Shown here: positions 1 through 6,327 of the stretch, piece after piece
Layout: every line of letters starts with the position of its first letter
Numbering within the stretch: position 1 is the first letter of the stretch
DNA from: SIG636 sp045604285
Lineage (GTDB): Bacteria > Bacillota > Clostridia > Oscillospirales > CAG-382
Length of the DNA stretch: 6,502 nucleotides
NCBI GenBank assembly: GCA_045604285.1
Contig: JAZUNS010000055.1
Location: 1 to 6,502, forward strand
Reading direction: 5' to 3'
Position numbers and translations under genes: made by a program
The notes under the pieces: model-generated
The model's input: the letters and a program-made list of their open reading frames with translations, nothing else
The model's database searches: none
Told to the model about the DNA's origin: nothing

Positions 1-76
1 AAAACGGATTTTTTGTTCCTTAAGTATTGCCTCAAAACAAAAAATGCCAGAACATAGTAGAATCAGTGTTAAACAC

Positions 77-83
77 AGGAGGT
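77..83 (+). promoter_or_regulatory. Ribosome binding site of the recombinase
   Basis: AGGAGGT lies 6 nt before the ATG at 90. It is a near-ideal Shine-Dalgarno sequence and selects this ATG over the in-frame TTG at 27, which has no comparable site and would add 21 residues that do not match the family. Confidence 0.9.
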
Positions 84-89
84 AATGTT

Positions 90-692
90 ATGGCGAATGT
101 TTATGGATATGTGAGAGTTTCGAGTACGGATCAAAATGAGGATAGGCAAATGGTAGCACTGTCAAATCGTGATATTCCGAAAGGCAATATCTATATGGAC
201 AAGCAATCGGGTAAGGATTTTGAAAGACCTCAATACAAAAAGCTTGTCAAGAAATTAAAACAAGGCGATCTGCTTTACATACTCAGCATTGACCGTCTTG
301 GGCGCAATTACGAGGAAATTCAAAAGCAATGGCGTATATTAACCAAAGATATAGGCATTGACATTTGCGTAATTGATATGCCCCTGCTTGACACACGAAA
401 CGGTAAGGACCTAATGGGTACTTTTATTGCAGACCTTGTATTACAAATACTTTCTTTTGTTGCGCATAGCGAAAGAGAAAACATAAAAAAGCGGCAAGCC
501 CAAGGAATTGCCGCCGCCAAATCAAGGGGTGTCCGTTTCGGCAGACCGGCTGTTCCTATTCCTAAAGGCTTCGGTAACTATATTACTAAATTGAAAAAAG
601 GGCAAATAAGTACTTTCGAGGTTTTAAAAGAAACGGGGCTTAGCAAATCCACCTTTTACAGAAAAATCAAGGAATATAATGTGAAAAAATAG
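90..692 (+). CDS. Small serine recombinase (DNA invertase/resolvase family)
   Basis: A 200-residue site-specific recombinase that should cut and religate DNA at short palindromic crossover sites through a 5'-phosphoserine intermediate. The N-terminal catalytic domain spans about residues 4-140. YGYVRVSSTDQ carries the expected nucleophile Ser11 beside Arg9; FERPQY gives Arg46; SIDRLGR gives Asp68, Arg69 and Arg72; AHSERENI (125-132) begins the long dimerisation helix. A basic linker with the family-typical RFGRP (149-153) leads to a helix-turn-helix at about 172-196. The length is typical of the Hin/Gin/Pin type and too short for a large serine integrase, and no catalytic residue is missing. 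The gene stops where a 26-bp crossover-like palindrome begins, and a second inverted copy lies 107 bp further on. The context therefore favours a local DNA invertase over a transposon resolvase. Family assignment is secure; the inversion role is inferred from the neighbouring sites. Confidence 0.95.
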   Translation: MANVYGYVRVSSTDQNEDRQMVALSNRDIPKGNIYMDKQSGKDFERPQYKKLVKKLKQGDLLYILSIDRLGRNYEEIQKQWRILTKDIGIDICVIDMPLLDTRNGKDLMGTFIADLVLQILSFVAHSERENIKKRQAQGIAAAKSRGVRFGRPAVPIPKGFGNYITKLKKGQISTFEVLKETGLSKSTFYRKIKEYNVKK

Positions 693-717
693 CCCCAAAA
701 GGTACACCTTTTGGGAA
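692..717. repeat. Left inversion site (crossover palindrome, IRL)
   Basis: Two 12-bp half-sites flank the dinucleotide AC at 704-705. The inner 10 bp of each arm (CCCAAAAGGT at 694-703 and its reverse complement at 706-715) match perfectly; only the outer two bases of the left arm (GC instead of TT) break the symmetry. The 12+2+12 architecture equals that of Hin/Gin crossover sites. The site overlaps the last base of the recombinase stop codon. Positions 694-718 recur exactly, inverted, at 826-850. Confidence 0.88.
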
Positions 718-734
718 CTATCTATACAAGGCTA

Positions 735-763
735 ATTATATCTTAACAATTCATAATTTGCAA
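735..763 (-). promoter_or_regulatory. Best promoter in the switch, facing the recombinase
   Basis: On the minus strand a -35-like TTGCAA (758-763, 4 of 6 consensus bases) is separated by exactly 17 bp from a perfect -10 TATAAT (735-740). As drawn it would start transcription near 728 and read leftward, antisense into the recombinase gene. After inversion its -10 would lie at about 804-809 on the plus strand and drive the operon starting at 879. Confidence 0.6.
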
Positions 764-769
764 CCCTTT

Positions 770-798
770 TTGACGATATTTTGAAGTTTTTGTAAAAA
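770..798 (+). promoter_or_regulatory. Weaker candidate promoter toward the operon
   Basis: TTGACG (770-775, 5 of 6 consensus bases) lies 17 bp before TAAAAA (793-798, 4 of 6), preceded by TG at 791-792. TCTAAT at 801-806 is an alternative -10 but has a poorer -35. If active, it would transcribe the downstream operon in the present orientation at a lower level than the opposite-strand promoter. Confidence 0.35.
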
Positions 799-826
799 AT
801 TCTAATTGCAAGTTGTTTTTGGCACG

Positions 827-852
827 TTCCCAAAAGGTGTACCTTTTGGGAA
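827..852. repeat. Right inversion site (crossover palindrome, IRR)
   Basis: A perfect 26-bp site: two 12-bp arms (TTCCCAAAAGGT at 827-838 and its reverse complement at 841-852) around the dinucleotide GT (839-840). Positions 826-850 are the exact reverse complement of 694-718, so the core reads AC in the inverted sense. The two sites therefore align productively only for inversion. Transcripts from the switch would carry this palindrome in their 5' leader, 26 nt before the ATG at 879. Confidence 0.9.
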
Positions 853-878
853 TGTATAAAACAGGAAGAAGGTGTAGC

Positions 879-1325
879 ATGGGTGAAGTACAAACCTATG
901 AGGTTATAACAAGCATTGCTTCGGTTGCCGGTGCTGTTATATCAGTATGGGTGTTTTGCCATAGCGTTAATAGAGAACGGCAAATTTTGACAATTAAAGC
1001 TATTTCTGGTTTTCGCGAAAAACATCAACTTGAAACATTTAATATGACCGATGCTGAAAAGAAAGAATATTTGAAAGATATAGAGTATTTATGTATAGGA
1101 ATTAACAATAAAATCTATGACTTCAAAATGTTGCGAAAGATGTGCGGAAAACGCTTACTTAGTCAATATAAAAATGAGATGAAAGATTTTGTAAAAATTC
1201 GACGCGAAAAGTGCGGCACAGATGAAATTTGGAGCGAATACGAAAAAGTTATGAAAAAATTAGAACATCATTATTGTTCAACCAAAAATAGAATACAAAA
1301 GCTTTTTTGCAAAAATCGACGATGA
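879..1325 (+). CDS. Single-pass membrane protein of unknown function
   Basis: A 148-residue protein I do not recognise. Residues about 9-27 (VITSIASVAGAVISVWVFC) form one hydrophobic transmembrane segment, followed by charged NRERQ, so by the positive-inside rule the body should be cytoplasmic. The rest (about 35-148) is highly charged, lysine-rich and probably all-helical, with scattered cysteines (in YLCIG, KMCGK, EKCGT, HYCST, LFCKN) that form no metal-site pattern I can name. The ATG at 879 was chosen because purine-rich AGGAAGAAGG (863-872) precedes it and the next residues lead straight into the membrane segment. An upstream in-frame TTG at 813 lies inside the invertible segment and would translate the crossover site. 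This is the first gene after the switch, 13 nt ahead of the next gene, so probably cotranscribed. Coding status is likely; function is unknown. Confidence 0.75.
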   Translation: MGEVQTYEVITSIASVAGAVISVWVFCHSVNRERQILTIKAISGFREKHQLETFNMTDAEKKEYLKDIEYLCIGINNKIYDFKMLRKMCGKRLLSQYKNEMKDFVKIRREKCGTDEIWSEYEKVMKKLEHHYCSTKNRIQKLFCKNRR

Positions 1326-1332
1326 AGGAGGG
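1325..1332 (+). promoter_or_regulatory. Ribosome binding site selecting a TTG start
   Basis: AAGGAGGG lies 6 nt before the TTG at 1339 and overlaps the last base of the preceding stop codon. Its strength and spacing support the non-ATG start and suggest translation continuing from the upstream gene. Confidence 0.85.
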
Positions 1333-1338
1333 AGAAGG

Positions 1339-1563
1339 TTGAATCCGTATTATCATCTTTTATTTTTGGTATCTCAATATGAACCTTGTACGAGGTTTTA
1401 TTTAGAACACCTTAAAGGGGGAGCTTTTAAAGCTCAGTTTGACGAGTGTATTAGCAAAAATTATTTAGTAGCGCTTGATAAAAACGAAAACGGTGATGAT
1501 TTGTATTACATTACCGACATTGGAAGAAAAATTGTTGATAATCCACAGGAGGAGTTATTATGA
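1339..1563 (+). CDS. Small protein, possibly winged-helix-like
   Basis: A 74-residue protein starting at TTG behind an excellent ribosome binding site; there is no in-frame ATG alternative. The C-terminal half reads as helix (FDECISKNYLVAL), polar hairpin (DKNENGDDLYY), then ITDIGRKIVDN. This resembles the recognition helix, wing and closing helix of small winged-helix regulators, whose ends often read L/I-T-x-x-G-R-x-L/I. There is no signal peptide or membrane segment, so it is probably cytoplasmic. Its stop overlaps the start of the giant secreted protein by 4 nt (ATGA), indicating one transcript and translational coupling. It could be an operon autoregulator, but the fold is a weak inference from pattern alone and the protein is otherwise unrecognised. 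Confidence 0.7.
   Translation: MNPYYHLLFLVSQYEPCTRFYLEHLKGGAFKAQFDECISKNYLVALDKNENGDDLYYITDIGRKIVDNPQEELL
1547..1552 (+). promoter_or_regulatory. Ribosome binding site of the large secreted protein
   Basis: AGGAGG lies 7 nt before the ATG at 1560, inside the 3' end of the small upstream gene. With the ATGA overlap (1560-1563) it fixes the start and implies coupled translation. Confidence 0.9.
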
Positions 1564-4500
1564 CAAAAACAAAAAGCAATCGTTTAATTGCCATGCTGTT
1601 GGCGGTTATGATGGTGTTTACGGCAGTGCCTATGGCAGTGCTGACGGTAAATGCCGCAGAAGAAGGCAACACTACAGAGTTTGCCGGTGGTAGCGGCACG
1701 GAAGCGGACCCCTATCTTATCTCCACAAAATACCATCTTGATAATGTGCGGTTGTATATGTCTTCTTATTTCAAGATGATCAACGACATAGAGTTTACCG
1801 AAGCGGATTTTTCTGAGGACGGAGAATTCTATAACTACGGTGCTTGCTGGACCCCCATTGGCAACAGCACCTCTATGTTTAAGGGGAATTTTGACGGTAA
1901 TAATCATTCCATTAAAAACCTTAAAATCAGCAAAAAGAATACTGATTACATAGGGCTGTTCGGATATGTGAAAGACGGGAATGTAACAAATGTTCATCTT
2001 GAAAACGCCGATATTGTTGGTAAAAATTACGTTGGCGGCATATGCGGCTACCTGCACTCAACATCGGTAAAAAACAGTAGCAATATGAAGCCTGCAAAGC
2101 TCATTTCATGTTATGTATCGGGAGAAGTTACCGGTAACGGAGATTATACCGGCGGTATATGCGGTTTTATGAGCGGAACAGAGAGTGAAAATTATCCCTT
2201 TGCGGATGCGAGAATTCAATACTGCTATAATTCAGCCAACGTAAACGGAAAGGCGTATGCAGGCGGCATTACAAGCTATGCTGAAACCAGTGGTTGCGGA
2301 ATTTACCAGTGTGTAAATTCCGGTAATGTTTTAGCTTTAGGTTCAGCAGGAGGAATTATTGGATATATCGAAGGATGGCAAACAGATCAATGGAGTTCCA
2401 CCATTACCGGAACAACATACCGTTACTATTATCACTATGTATACATTGAAAATTGCATAAACAAAGGTGCGGTCTCTGCTTATGAAAGCGGCGGTATTCT
2501 CGGCGCAGCTTATGCTCCGACCAGATCTTTCAACGCAGTTTATGGCGGTCTGGAAAATTCGTATAATATAGGGGAAATTACAGGGACAGCCACAGGAGGA
2601 ATACTGGGAACGACTATCAAAAAAGCGCCTGAAGGATGCTTTTATTTAGATACTTGTGTTTCCGACCCGACTATAAATTACGGAACAAGCACAACGGCAG
2701 AGGATATGAAGCTGATTGACACCTTTAGCGGTTGGGATTTTGACAGCGTGTGGACAATGGCAGGCGACAAGAGCTATAAATACCCCGAGCTGCAATGCTT
2801 TACGCTAAAAGGAGAAGTTGCGTTAGCAGACACCGTTGCATATTTGGATGAAGCTAAAGCTGATATTACAGGTGTTTTAAATGCACATTCCGACTTGACC
2901 TACGAATGGTATATTGATAACGCATTGGTACATTCCGGTGACACTTACAGTGTAAAAGCGGAAGATATAGGTAAAACGCTTAAAGTAAAAGCTACAAGCC
3001 AGCACGTTTTAAGCTTGGGCTCCTTAACAAGCAGCGAGCGTGTAATCACAAAGGCAAAACAGCCCGAAAGCCCCACCGTTCCCGAGCTTTTGTCTCTTTC
3101 TGACAGCTCCTTTGAAATCAGCACGCTGTCCACCCAAGAATACAGCATTGACAACGAGAATTGGCAAGCAAGCGGCGTGTTTGAGAATTTGGACCCCAAC
3201 AAAGCATACACCGTTTATGCGCGCATTTTGGAAAATGATTTGTACCTGCTTGGTGAAAGCACGATAGTTTTGACAGCAACCACCGAACGCAGAGCGCTTT
3301 CGGGCGTTGTAAACATTTCCGGAACTCCGCAATACGGCCAAACACTAAGTGCCGATGTTTCCGGCGTTCTGCCGTTAGGTGCAACCTATTCCTATGAGTG
3401 GAGAGCAAGTGCTACTGTTGTTGGAACAGACAGTACATATACCGTTACCAAGGATGATATCGGAAAAGGTATTATTCTTGTCATAAAGGGTTCGGGGGAT
3501 TACATTGGCGCACTGTCCTCGAATTCTGTTTCTGCATCCAAGGCAACTGTGCAGGATCCTATTCCCCCCGTTGCATCAGACATTACCAACACCGCTGTTG
3601 AGTTAGTAGAAAAAGCGGGATATGAGTATAGTTTGGATAAGTTAAACTGGCAGGATAGCCCTTTGTTTGAAGGTTTATCTGCCGGTACGGAATATACCTT
3701 TTATCAGCGTGCTAAAGAAACAGACGTCACATTTGCAAGTAAGATTAGTGACGGCACAAAGATAACCACATTAAAGAACACCGTTTCGGCACCCGAAAAG
3801 CCTGTTGCAGAAAGTGTTACCAACAATAGCGTAACACTACAGGCAATCTCCGGCTATGAGTACAGCATGGATGGCTTTACTTGGCAAAAAAGCAACGTAT
3901 TCACAGGACTGAGTCCCAACACCGAATACTCCTTCTGTCAAAGAAAAGCGGAAAATGATACCGACTATACCAGCCCTCAAAGCGAATACGCTTTTATTAC
4001 TACACTGAAAAATCAGATTGCGGCACCCGATGCACCTACTTTGGTATCCGCAACGGATTCCGTTGTTACTTTAAGCCCGATTAGCGGCTATGAGTACAGC
4101 TTGGATGGCGAAACGTGGCAGACAAGCAATATTTTTACGGGCTTAACCGTACTTGAAACATATACCTTCTATCAGCGCGTAGCAGAAACACAGACCGACT
4201 ATGCCAGCTCTGCCAGCGAGTCGTTTAGCTTTAAAGTAAAGAATATTGCGCCCCAAACCGCAACACCTGTTTTGGCAGAGATAAACAACAATACTATTAG
4301 ATTAGAGGCGGTTGACGGTTGCGAATACAGCATCGACGGCGAAAACTGGACAACAAGTGCTGTTTTTGAAAACTTAAGTCCCAATACTACCTATTCCATC
4401 TATGCAATAACTCCCGAAACCGATACCCATTACTTCGGTGAAATAAGCGAAGCTTTGACGGTTACAACGCTTAAAAATACGGTTGATGCGCCTGAGTCAC

Positions 4501-6086
4501 CTATTCTTTCCAACAGAACGAATAATAGCATCACTTTGGTAGCTAACAGCGGCTATGAATACAGTATAGATGGTACAATTTGGCAAACGAGTAATGTATT
4601 CACAGGTCTGAGCCCCAATACCGAATACTCCTTCTATCAGAGAACTGCCGAAACCCATACCGACTATGCCAGCGAAAAGAGCGATGCATTAAAGGTTTAC
4701 ACCTTGAAGAATACCGTTGCGGCACCCGCAAAGCCTATAGTGGCAAGCGTTACAAGCAATAGCGTTATACTTATGAAAATCTTCGGCTATGAGTACAGCA
4801 TTGACGGTAGGACGTGGCAGGAAAGCAACGTGTTTACAGGCTTAAGCCCCAACACGCAATATTTCTTCTATCAGAGGATTGCGGAAGCAGAGATCTCTTA
4901 TGCCAGCGAAAAGAGCGAAGCTTTGACGGTTACAACGCTTAAAAATACGGTTGATGCACCTGCGGCACCTATTCTTTCCGACAGAACGAATAATAGCATC
5001 ACTTTGGTAGCTAACAGCGGCTACGAATACAGTTTGAACGGTACGACTTGGCAAACAAGCAATGTATTCACAGGACTGAGCCCCAATACCGAATACTCCT
5101 TTTATCAGAGAACTGCCGAAACCCATACCGACTATGCCAGCGAAAAGAGCGGTGCGTTGAAGGTAACCACGTTGAAAAACACGGTTGATGCGCCTGAGGC
5201 ACCTATTCTTTCCAACAGAACGAATAATAGCATCACTTTGGTAGCTAACAGTGGCTACGAATACAGTTTGAACGGTACGACTTGGCAAACAAGCAACGTA
5301 TTCACAGGACTGAGCCCCAATACCGAATACTCCTTCTATCAGAGAACTGCCGAAACCCATACCGACTATGCCAGCGAAAAGAGCGATGCGTTAACGGTTA
5401 CAACGCTTAAAAATACGGTAAGCGCACCCGAAAAGCCTGTTGTAGTAAATGTTGCCAACAACAGCGTAACACTTCAGGCGATCAACGGCTACGAATACAG
5501 CATGGACGGCTTGACTTGGCAAACAAGCAACGTGTTTACGGGGCTTTCTCCCAACACCGAATACTCTTTCTATCAAAGGACTGCCGAAACCCATGCCGAC
5601 TATGCCAGCCAAAAGAGCGACGCCTTGAAGGTAACCACGTTGAAAAACACCGTTGCGGCACCCGAAAAGCCTGTTGTAGAAAGTGTTGCCAACAACAGCG
5701 TAACACTTCAGACGATCAACGGCTACGAATACAGCATCGACGGTACAATTTGGCAAACAAGCAACGTATTCACAGGTCTGAGCCCCAATACCGAATACTC
5801 TTTGTACCAAAGAGTTGCTGAAACACAAACCTCTTATGCCAGCGAAAAGAGCGAATGTGCCTTTGCGGTTACGCCAGAGCTTGTGATTACTGTTATCGGT
5901 GACGTTAACGGCGACGGCAAGGTGAATAGCCTTGATGCGGCGTTTGTGCTTAAGTATGATGCCATGCTCATAGAGCTTGACGACAAGCAAACCGAAGCTG
6001 CCGATGTTAACGGCGACGGCACCGTCAACAGTCTTGATGCGGCACAAATACTTAAATTTGATGCCGGATTGATAAGCGAATTTTAA
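1560..6086 (+). CDS. Large secreted GLUG/FN3-repeat protein with C-terminal dockerin
   Basis: A 1508-residue extracellular protein. Residues 1-32 are a signal peptide (basic MTKTKSNR, hydrophobic core, cleavage near VNA-AEE). Residues about 40-412 form a GLUG-type beta-helix: GTEADPYLIS, WTPIGN and FKGNFDGNNHSIKNL are hallmark phrases, followed by glycine-rich rungs such as YIGLFGYV, YVGGICGYL, YTGGICGFM, SAGGIIGYI, SGGILGAAY and TGGILGTT. Two Ig-like modules (about 415-501 and 577-665) contain YEWYIDN and YSYEWRA. Eleven FN3-like modules of 75-79 residues follow (502-576, then 666 to about 1441), with core GYEYSxDGxxWQxSNVFTGLSPNTEYxFYQR. Residues about 1446-1508 are a type I dockerin with two calcium loops of the form DVNGDGxVNSLD (1448-1459 and 1482-1493). 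I see no catalytic domain, LPXTG, S-layer-homology or transmembrane anchor, so attachment should be through a cohesin. A structural or adhesive role on the surface or cellulosome is inferred. It is the last gene of the operon behind the invertible promoter, hence probably phase-variable. Confidence 0.93.
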   Translation: MTKTKSNRLIAMLLAVMMVFTAVPMAVLTVNAAEEGNTTEFAGGSGTEADPYLISTKYHLDNVRLYMSSYFKMINDIEFTEADFSEDGEFYNYGACWTPIGNSTSMFKGNFDGNNHSIKNLKISKKNTDYIGLFGYVKDGNVTNVHLENADIVGKNYVGGICGYLHSTSVKNSSNMKPAKLISCYVSGEVTGNGDYTGGICGFMSGTESENYPFADARIQYCYNSANVNGKAYAGGITSYAETSGCGIYQCVNSGNVLALGSAGGIIGYIEGWQTDQWSSTITGTTYRYYYHYVYIENCINKGAVSAYESGGILGAAYAPTRSFNAVYGGLENSYNIGEITGTATGGILGTTIKKAPEGCFYLDTCVSDPTINYGTSTTAEDMKLIDTFSGWDFDSVWTMAGDKSYKYPELQCFTLKGEVALADTVAYLDEAKADITGVLNAHSDLTYEWYIDNALVHSGDTYSVKAEDIGKTLKVKATSQHVLSLGSLTSSERVITKAKQPESPTVPELLSLSDSSFEISTLSTQEYSIDNENWQASGVFENLDPNKAYTVYARILENDLYLLGESTIVLTATTERRALSGVVNISGTPQYGQTLSADVSGVLPLGATYSYEWRASATVVGTDSTYTVTKDDIGKGIILVIKGSGDYIGALSSNSVSASKATVQDPIPPVASDITNTAVELVEKAGYEYSLDKLNWQDSPLFEGLSAGTEYTFYQRAKETDVTFASKISDGTKITTLKNTVSAPEKPVAESVTNNSVTLQAISGYEYSMDGFTWQKSNVFTGLSPNTEYSFCQRKAENDTDYTSPQSEYAFITTLKNQIAAPDAPTLVSATDSVVTLSPISGYEYSLDGETWQTSNIFTGLTVLETYTFYQRVAETQTDYASSASESFSFKVKNIAPQTATPVLAEINNNTIRLEAVDGCEYSIDGENWTTSAVFENLSPNTTYSIYAITPETDTHYFGEISEALTVTTLKNTVDAPESPILSNRTNNSITLVANSGYEYSIDGTIWQTSNVFTGLSPNTEYSFYQRTAETHTDYASEKSDALKVYTLKNTVAAPAKPIVASVTSNSVILMKIFGYEYSIDGRTWQESNVFTGLSPNTQYFFYQRIAEAEISYASEKSEALTVTTLKNTVDAPAAPILSDRTNNSITLVANSGYEYSLNGTTWQTSNVFTGLSPNTEYSFYQRTAETHTDYASEKSGALKVTTLKNTVDAPEAPILSNRTNNSITLVANSGYEYSLNGTTWQTSNVFTGLSPNTEYSFYQRTAETHTDYASEKSDALTVTTLKNTVSAPEKPVVVNVANNSVTLQAINGYEYSMDGLTWQTSNVFTGLSPNTEYSFYQRTAETHADYASQKSDALKVTTLKNTVAAPEKPVVESVANNSVTLQTINGYEYSIDGTIWQTSNVFTGLSPNTEYSLYQRVAETQTSYASEKSECAFAVTPELVITVIGDVNGDGKVNSLDAAFVLKYDAMLIELDDKQTEAADVNGDGTVNSLDAAQILKFDAGLISEF
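3555..5882 (+). repeat. Tandem array of ten ~234-bp coding repeats
   Basis: Ten contiguous FN3-like units begin at 3555, 3786, 4020, 4257, 4485, 4719, 4953, 5187, 5421 and 5655; most are 234 bp (78 codons). An eleventh, divergent unit sits apart at 3063-3287, separated by an Ig-like module. The early units (3555-4484) are diverged and the later ones nearly identical at DNA level, especially those starting at 4485, 4953 and 5187. A 44-bp stretch at 4446-4489 is repeated exactly at 4914-4957, a 468-bp (two-unit) spacing. The array should be prone to unequal recombination and to assembly collapse. Confidence 0.95.
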
Positions 6087-6113
6087 GGTTTACGAGATTA
6101 AAATTTAATGTCA

Positions 6114-6155
6114 AAATGCCGAAAAGCGTTGTTCTTTCGATGCTTTTCGGCATTT
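6114..6155 (+). terminator. Hairpin terminator of the operon
   Basis: A perfect 14-bp stem (6114-6127, including ATGCCGAAAAGC, pairs with 6142-6155) encloses a 14-nt loop and begins 27 nt after the stop of the large gene. The following tract is only moderately U-rich (aaattgtatat). The 5' side is flanked by A-rich sequence, so it could also work from the opposite strand. Confidence 0.75.
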
Positions 6156-6223
6156 AAATTGTATATGTGAGATTTATAGATTCGCTTTTACCGCCTTGTC
6201 ACCAATATATTAATCGGCGGTTG

Positions 6224-6325
6224 CTATTCGGATTTTTTGACCCTTGTTTTTCTCATCTGCTTAAGCTCTTTCTTGTTTCTTTCCGATGAGTAATATTCAA
6301 AAAGCGCACGGGCGAGAGATTTATA
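6224..6325 (-). pseudogene. Possible 3' remnant of a minus-strand gene
   Basis: A 33-codon open stretch on the minus strand ends at TAG (6224-6226) and is closed upstream by TAA (6326-6328). It has no start codon other than an internal ATG. The predicted peptide, including LARALFEYYSSERNKKELKQ and then MRKTRVKKSE, looks like the basic helical tail of a protein. It could be the decayed end of a gene or chance; I cannot assign a family. Confidence 0.2.
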
Positions 6326-6327
6326 TT

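Larger units (their letters stand above)
706..838. other. Putative invertible promoter segment (inverton)
   Basis: A 133-bp segment lies between the core dinucleotides of two identical, oppositely oriented serine-recombinase-type sites, beside the recombinase gene. It is AT-rich, has no plausible gene of its own, and carries promoter-like elements on both strands, which fits a promoter switch. Recombination at the cores would map position x to 1544 minus x and leave the flanking genes intact. Inversion is inferred and has not been observed. Confidence 0.8.

Noticed and set aside
1..76. Promoter for the recombinase
   Set aside because: TAGAAT at 58-63 resembles a -10, but no -35 lies at proper spacing; the true promoter may be left of the window.
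27..89. TTG start extending the recombinase by 21 residues
   Set aside because: No ribosome binding site precedes it, the added residues do not fit the family, and an ideal AGGAGGT sits 6 nt before the ATG at 90.
692..717. Reading the palindrome after the recombinase as an intrinsic terminator
   Set aside because: No T-tract follows it, and an exact inverted copy 107 bp further on with a matching asymmetric core is better explained as a recombination site.
813..878. TTG start extending the membrane protein by 22 residues
   Set aside because: It lies inside the invertible segment and would translate through the crossover palindrome; the ATG at 879 has a purine-rich site and leads directly into the membrane segment.
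1475..1693. Plus-strand open frame across the 74-residue gene and the signal peptide
   Set aside because: It is out of frame with two well-supported genes, lacks a ribosome binding site and ends in low-complexity sequence.
3555..5882. CRISPR array or transposon repeats
   Set aside because: The units are ~234 bp, contiguous without spacers and in frame, encoding a protein module.
4842..6047. Long minus-strand open frames opposite the FN3 repeats
   Set aside because: They are shadows produced by the repeated codon pattern of the real gene; their repeats mirror the plus-strand units and they have no initiation signals.
6190..6221. ACCGCC/GGCGGT inverted repeat as a terminator
   Set aside because: Only a 6-bp stem with a 20-nt loop and no T-tract on either strand.
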